A stretch of 20,501 nt of DNA from Candolleomyces eurysporus (Eukaryota; Basidiomycota; Agaricomycetes; Agaricales; Psathyrellaceae). The notes beneath the pieces are model-generated. The model was not told the origin of the DNA and searched no databases. It saw only the letters and a program-made list of their open reading frames with translations. Positions 19,563 through 20,501 of this stretch are shown piece after piece. How positions within the stretch are numbered: the first letter of the stretch is position 1; each line of letters starts with the position of its first letter. The position numbers and the translations under genes were made by a program. The stretch lies in assembly GCA_027579435.1 (NCBI GenBank), contig JANBPK010001636.1:1-20501 (forward strand). Direction: 5' to 3'.

Positions 19563-20501
19563 ATGCCGCTATCCGTTCCAGTTGATTCCGACGTGCATAA
19601 TGCTCACCTCCAAACGCTTTTGAGCAGGATTAACTCGTGCAAAGTGTTCGTGCTCCACTGGGATTACACCACTAGAGACCTGAGGCCACACGTTTTGTAG
19701 GTTCCCGGTTTCAGAACCCTTCGCAATCGACTAACAGGACTTTGCTAGGCCATGGGTTAATGGAGTGGCTGTTCCGCCCAGGGAGCTGGAAGAATATAGC
19801 CGCATGCATTATTATCTACTGCCGTGTTGCCTGTGTCCCTTCTTGGATGATTCGGATGAGTACAAAGCGTCAAGAGTCGGCTTGGTTTACTTCGTCATAC
19901 AAAGGAAGGCTGAGGTTTCCTATCGCAAGAAATATGTTGCTGCATGTGCTGACCAGCGTTGCGGATACTCCGGTATAATTGTCTAATTGCCTCATAGATG
20001 ATGCGAGCTAATTGCCCCATCCCAGTCACCCTCGACGATGTCTTTGACAAAAATACTCAACCAAGACAATCCCATCGCAAGCGAGGTATGTATTTTGCTG
20101 ATAAATATGTACGTTGAAATCGTTTGCTCATGCGCCTGCTAAGATAAACGCCTTCCTCTCGTGGGAAACCCCTTCCTCTTCATGACTGACGAGACCGAAG
20201 AGGGTGTCAAGAAGAGCGGGATTCGCCAGATCAGTCTTGATATTGAGGATAAAACCAACCAAATGATCCGGGGACCAAGACAGTGTAAGTTGTATTTGAA
20301 ATCTCCGGGTTCTTCATGCTCAGTCGTCAACTGAAATTCTAGTGTTGAAGAAAGCAAACCCCGATCTTTTTATCAAGATGGAGGGAGACCTTGCAATGCT
20401 TGTTACTGAAGGGTTACCTGTTATGGAGTACCTCAAATTGTTCAGAGGTTCGACGATGCAGGATGAGGTACGGAGATTCACTGTGATGAGAAACAGTGAA
20501 A
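19563..20501 (+). CDS. Unrecognised five-exon gene, runs off the window end
   Basis: Exons that join in phase are 19563-19696, 19749-19972, 20008-20085, 20144-20284 and 20343 to the window end. Intron 1 has donor GTAGGT, a perfect CTAAC branch site and a CTAG acceptor; intron 4 has donor GTAAGT. Intron 2 (35 nt) is short and its exact ends are less certain. The first exon begins MPLSVPVDSDVHNAHL. Cysteines cluster at C71, C72 and C74 (PCCLCPF) and C111 and C116 (CADQRCGYS), a spacing that could bind zinc. Later text (KRLPLVGNPFLFMTDETEEG, LFIKMEGDLAMLVTEG) matches no domain I know. No lesion is visible. Upstream are a TATA box and three tandem repeats. Confidence 0.6.

Overview
The window looks like nuclear DNA of a mushroom-forming basidiomycete (Agaricomycetes). 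The reasons are many short GT-AG introns (about 35-60 nt), CTAAC-type branch sites, TATA-box promoters, and protein families I know mainly from agaric and polypore genomes. It splits into a degraded left half and a largely intact right half. All assignments come from reading the sequence and from memory of families; no search was run.

Left half (1-9,990). Bases 1-1,000 hold low-copy minisatellites and no recognisable gene. From about 1,500 to 9,670 there is a run of broken host-gene fragments, all on the minus strand and all keeping spliceosomal introns. Read 5' to 3' on that strand they are: the C-terminal half of an MFS sugar transporter (9,670-8,327); a cytoplasmic dynein heavy chain piece covering the end of AAA3, AAA4 and part of the stalk (8,165-6,133); the middle of the HECT ubiquitin ligase Tom1/HUWE1, from its UBA to the DUF4414 region and beyond (6,132-1,985); and a second dynein piece from near the C-terminus (about 1,845-1,500). 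The Tom1 piece therefore sits inside dynein, where AAA5 and AAA6 should be. All carry frameshifts, stops or internal deletions. I read this as a mosaic pseudogene region; a chimeric assembly is the main alternative.

Right half (9,990-20,501). A large minus-strand gene (16,558 to about 9,988, at least nine exons) encodes a protein of over 1,750 residues with a predicted 2-oxoglutarate/Fe(II) dioxygenase core (HxD, distal His, Arg), a basic NLS-rich linker and a long C-terminal region of unknown function. Next is an eight-exon minus-strand gene of a DUF6698-like agaric family (18,662-16,839), disrupted by a 272-bp CACTA-type MITE with 37-bp inverted repeats and a 3-bp AGT target duplication. 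Removing the element and one AGT makes all eight exons phase-consistent (394 codons plus stop). Divergent from it is an intact plus-strand gene of unknown function (19,563 to beyond the window end). The roughly 900 bp between these two genes holds TATA boxes for both and three tandem 169-bp repeats.

The clean reconstruction of the right-hand genes suggests that the lesions on the left are mostly real decay rather than poor sequence, though scattered N bases mean local errors cannot be excluded. The most notable items are the dated-by-design CACTA insertion, the dynein/Tom1/dynein mosaic and the large predicted dioxygenase.
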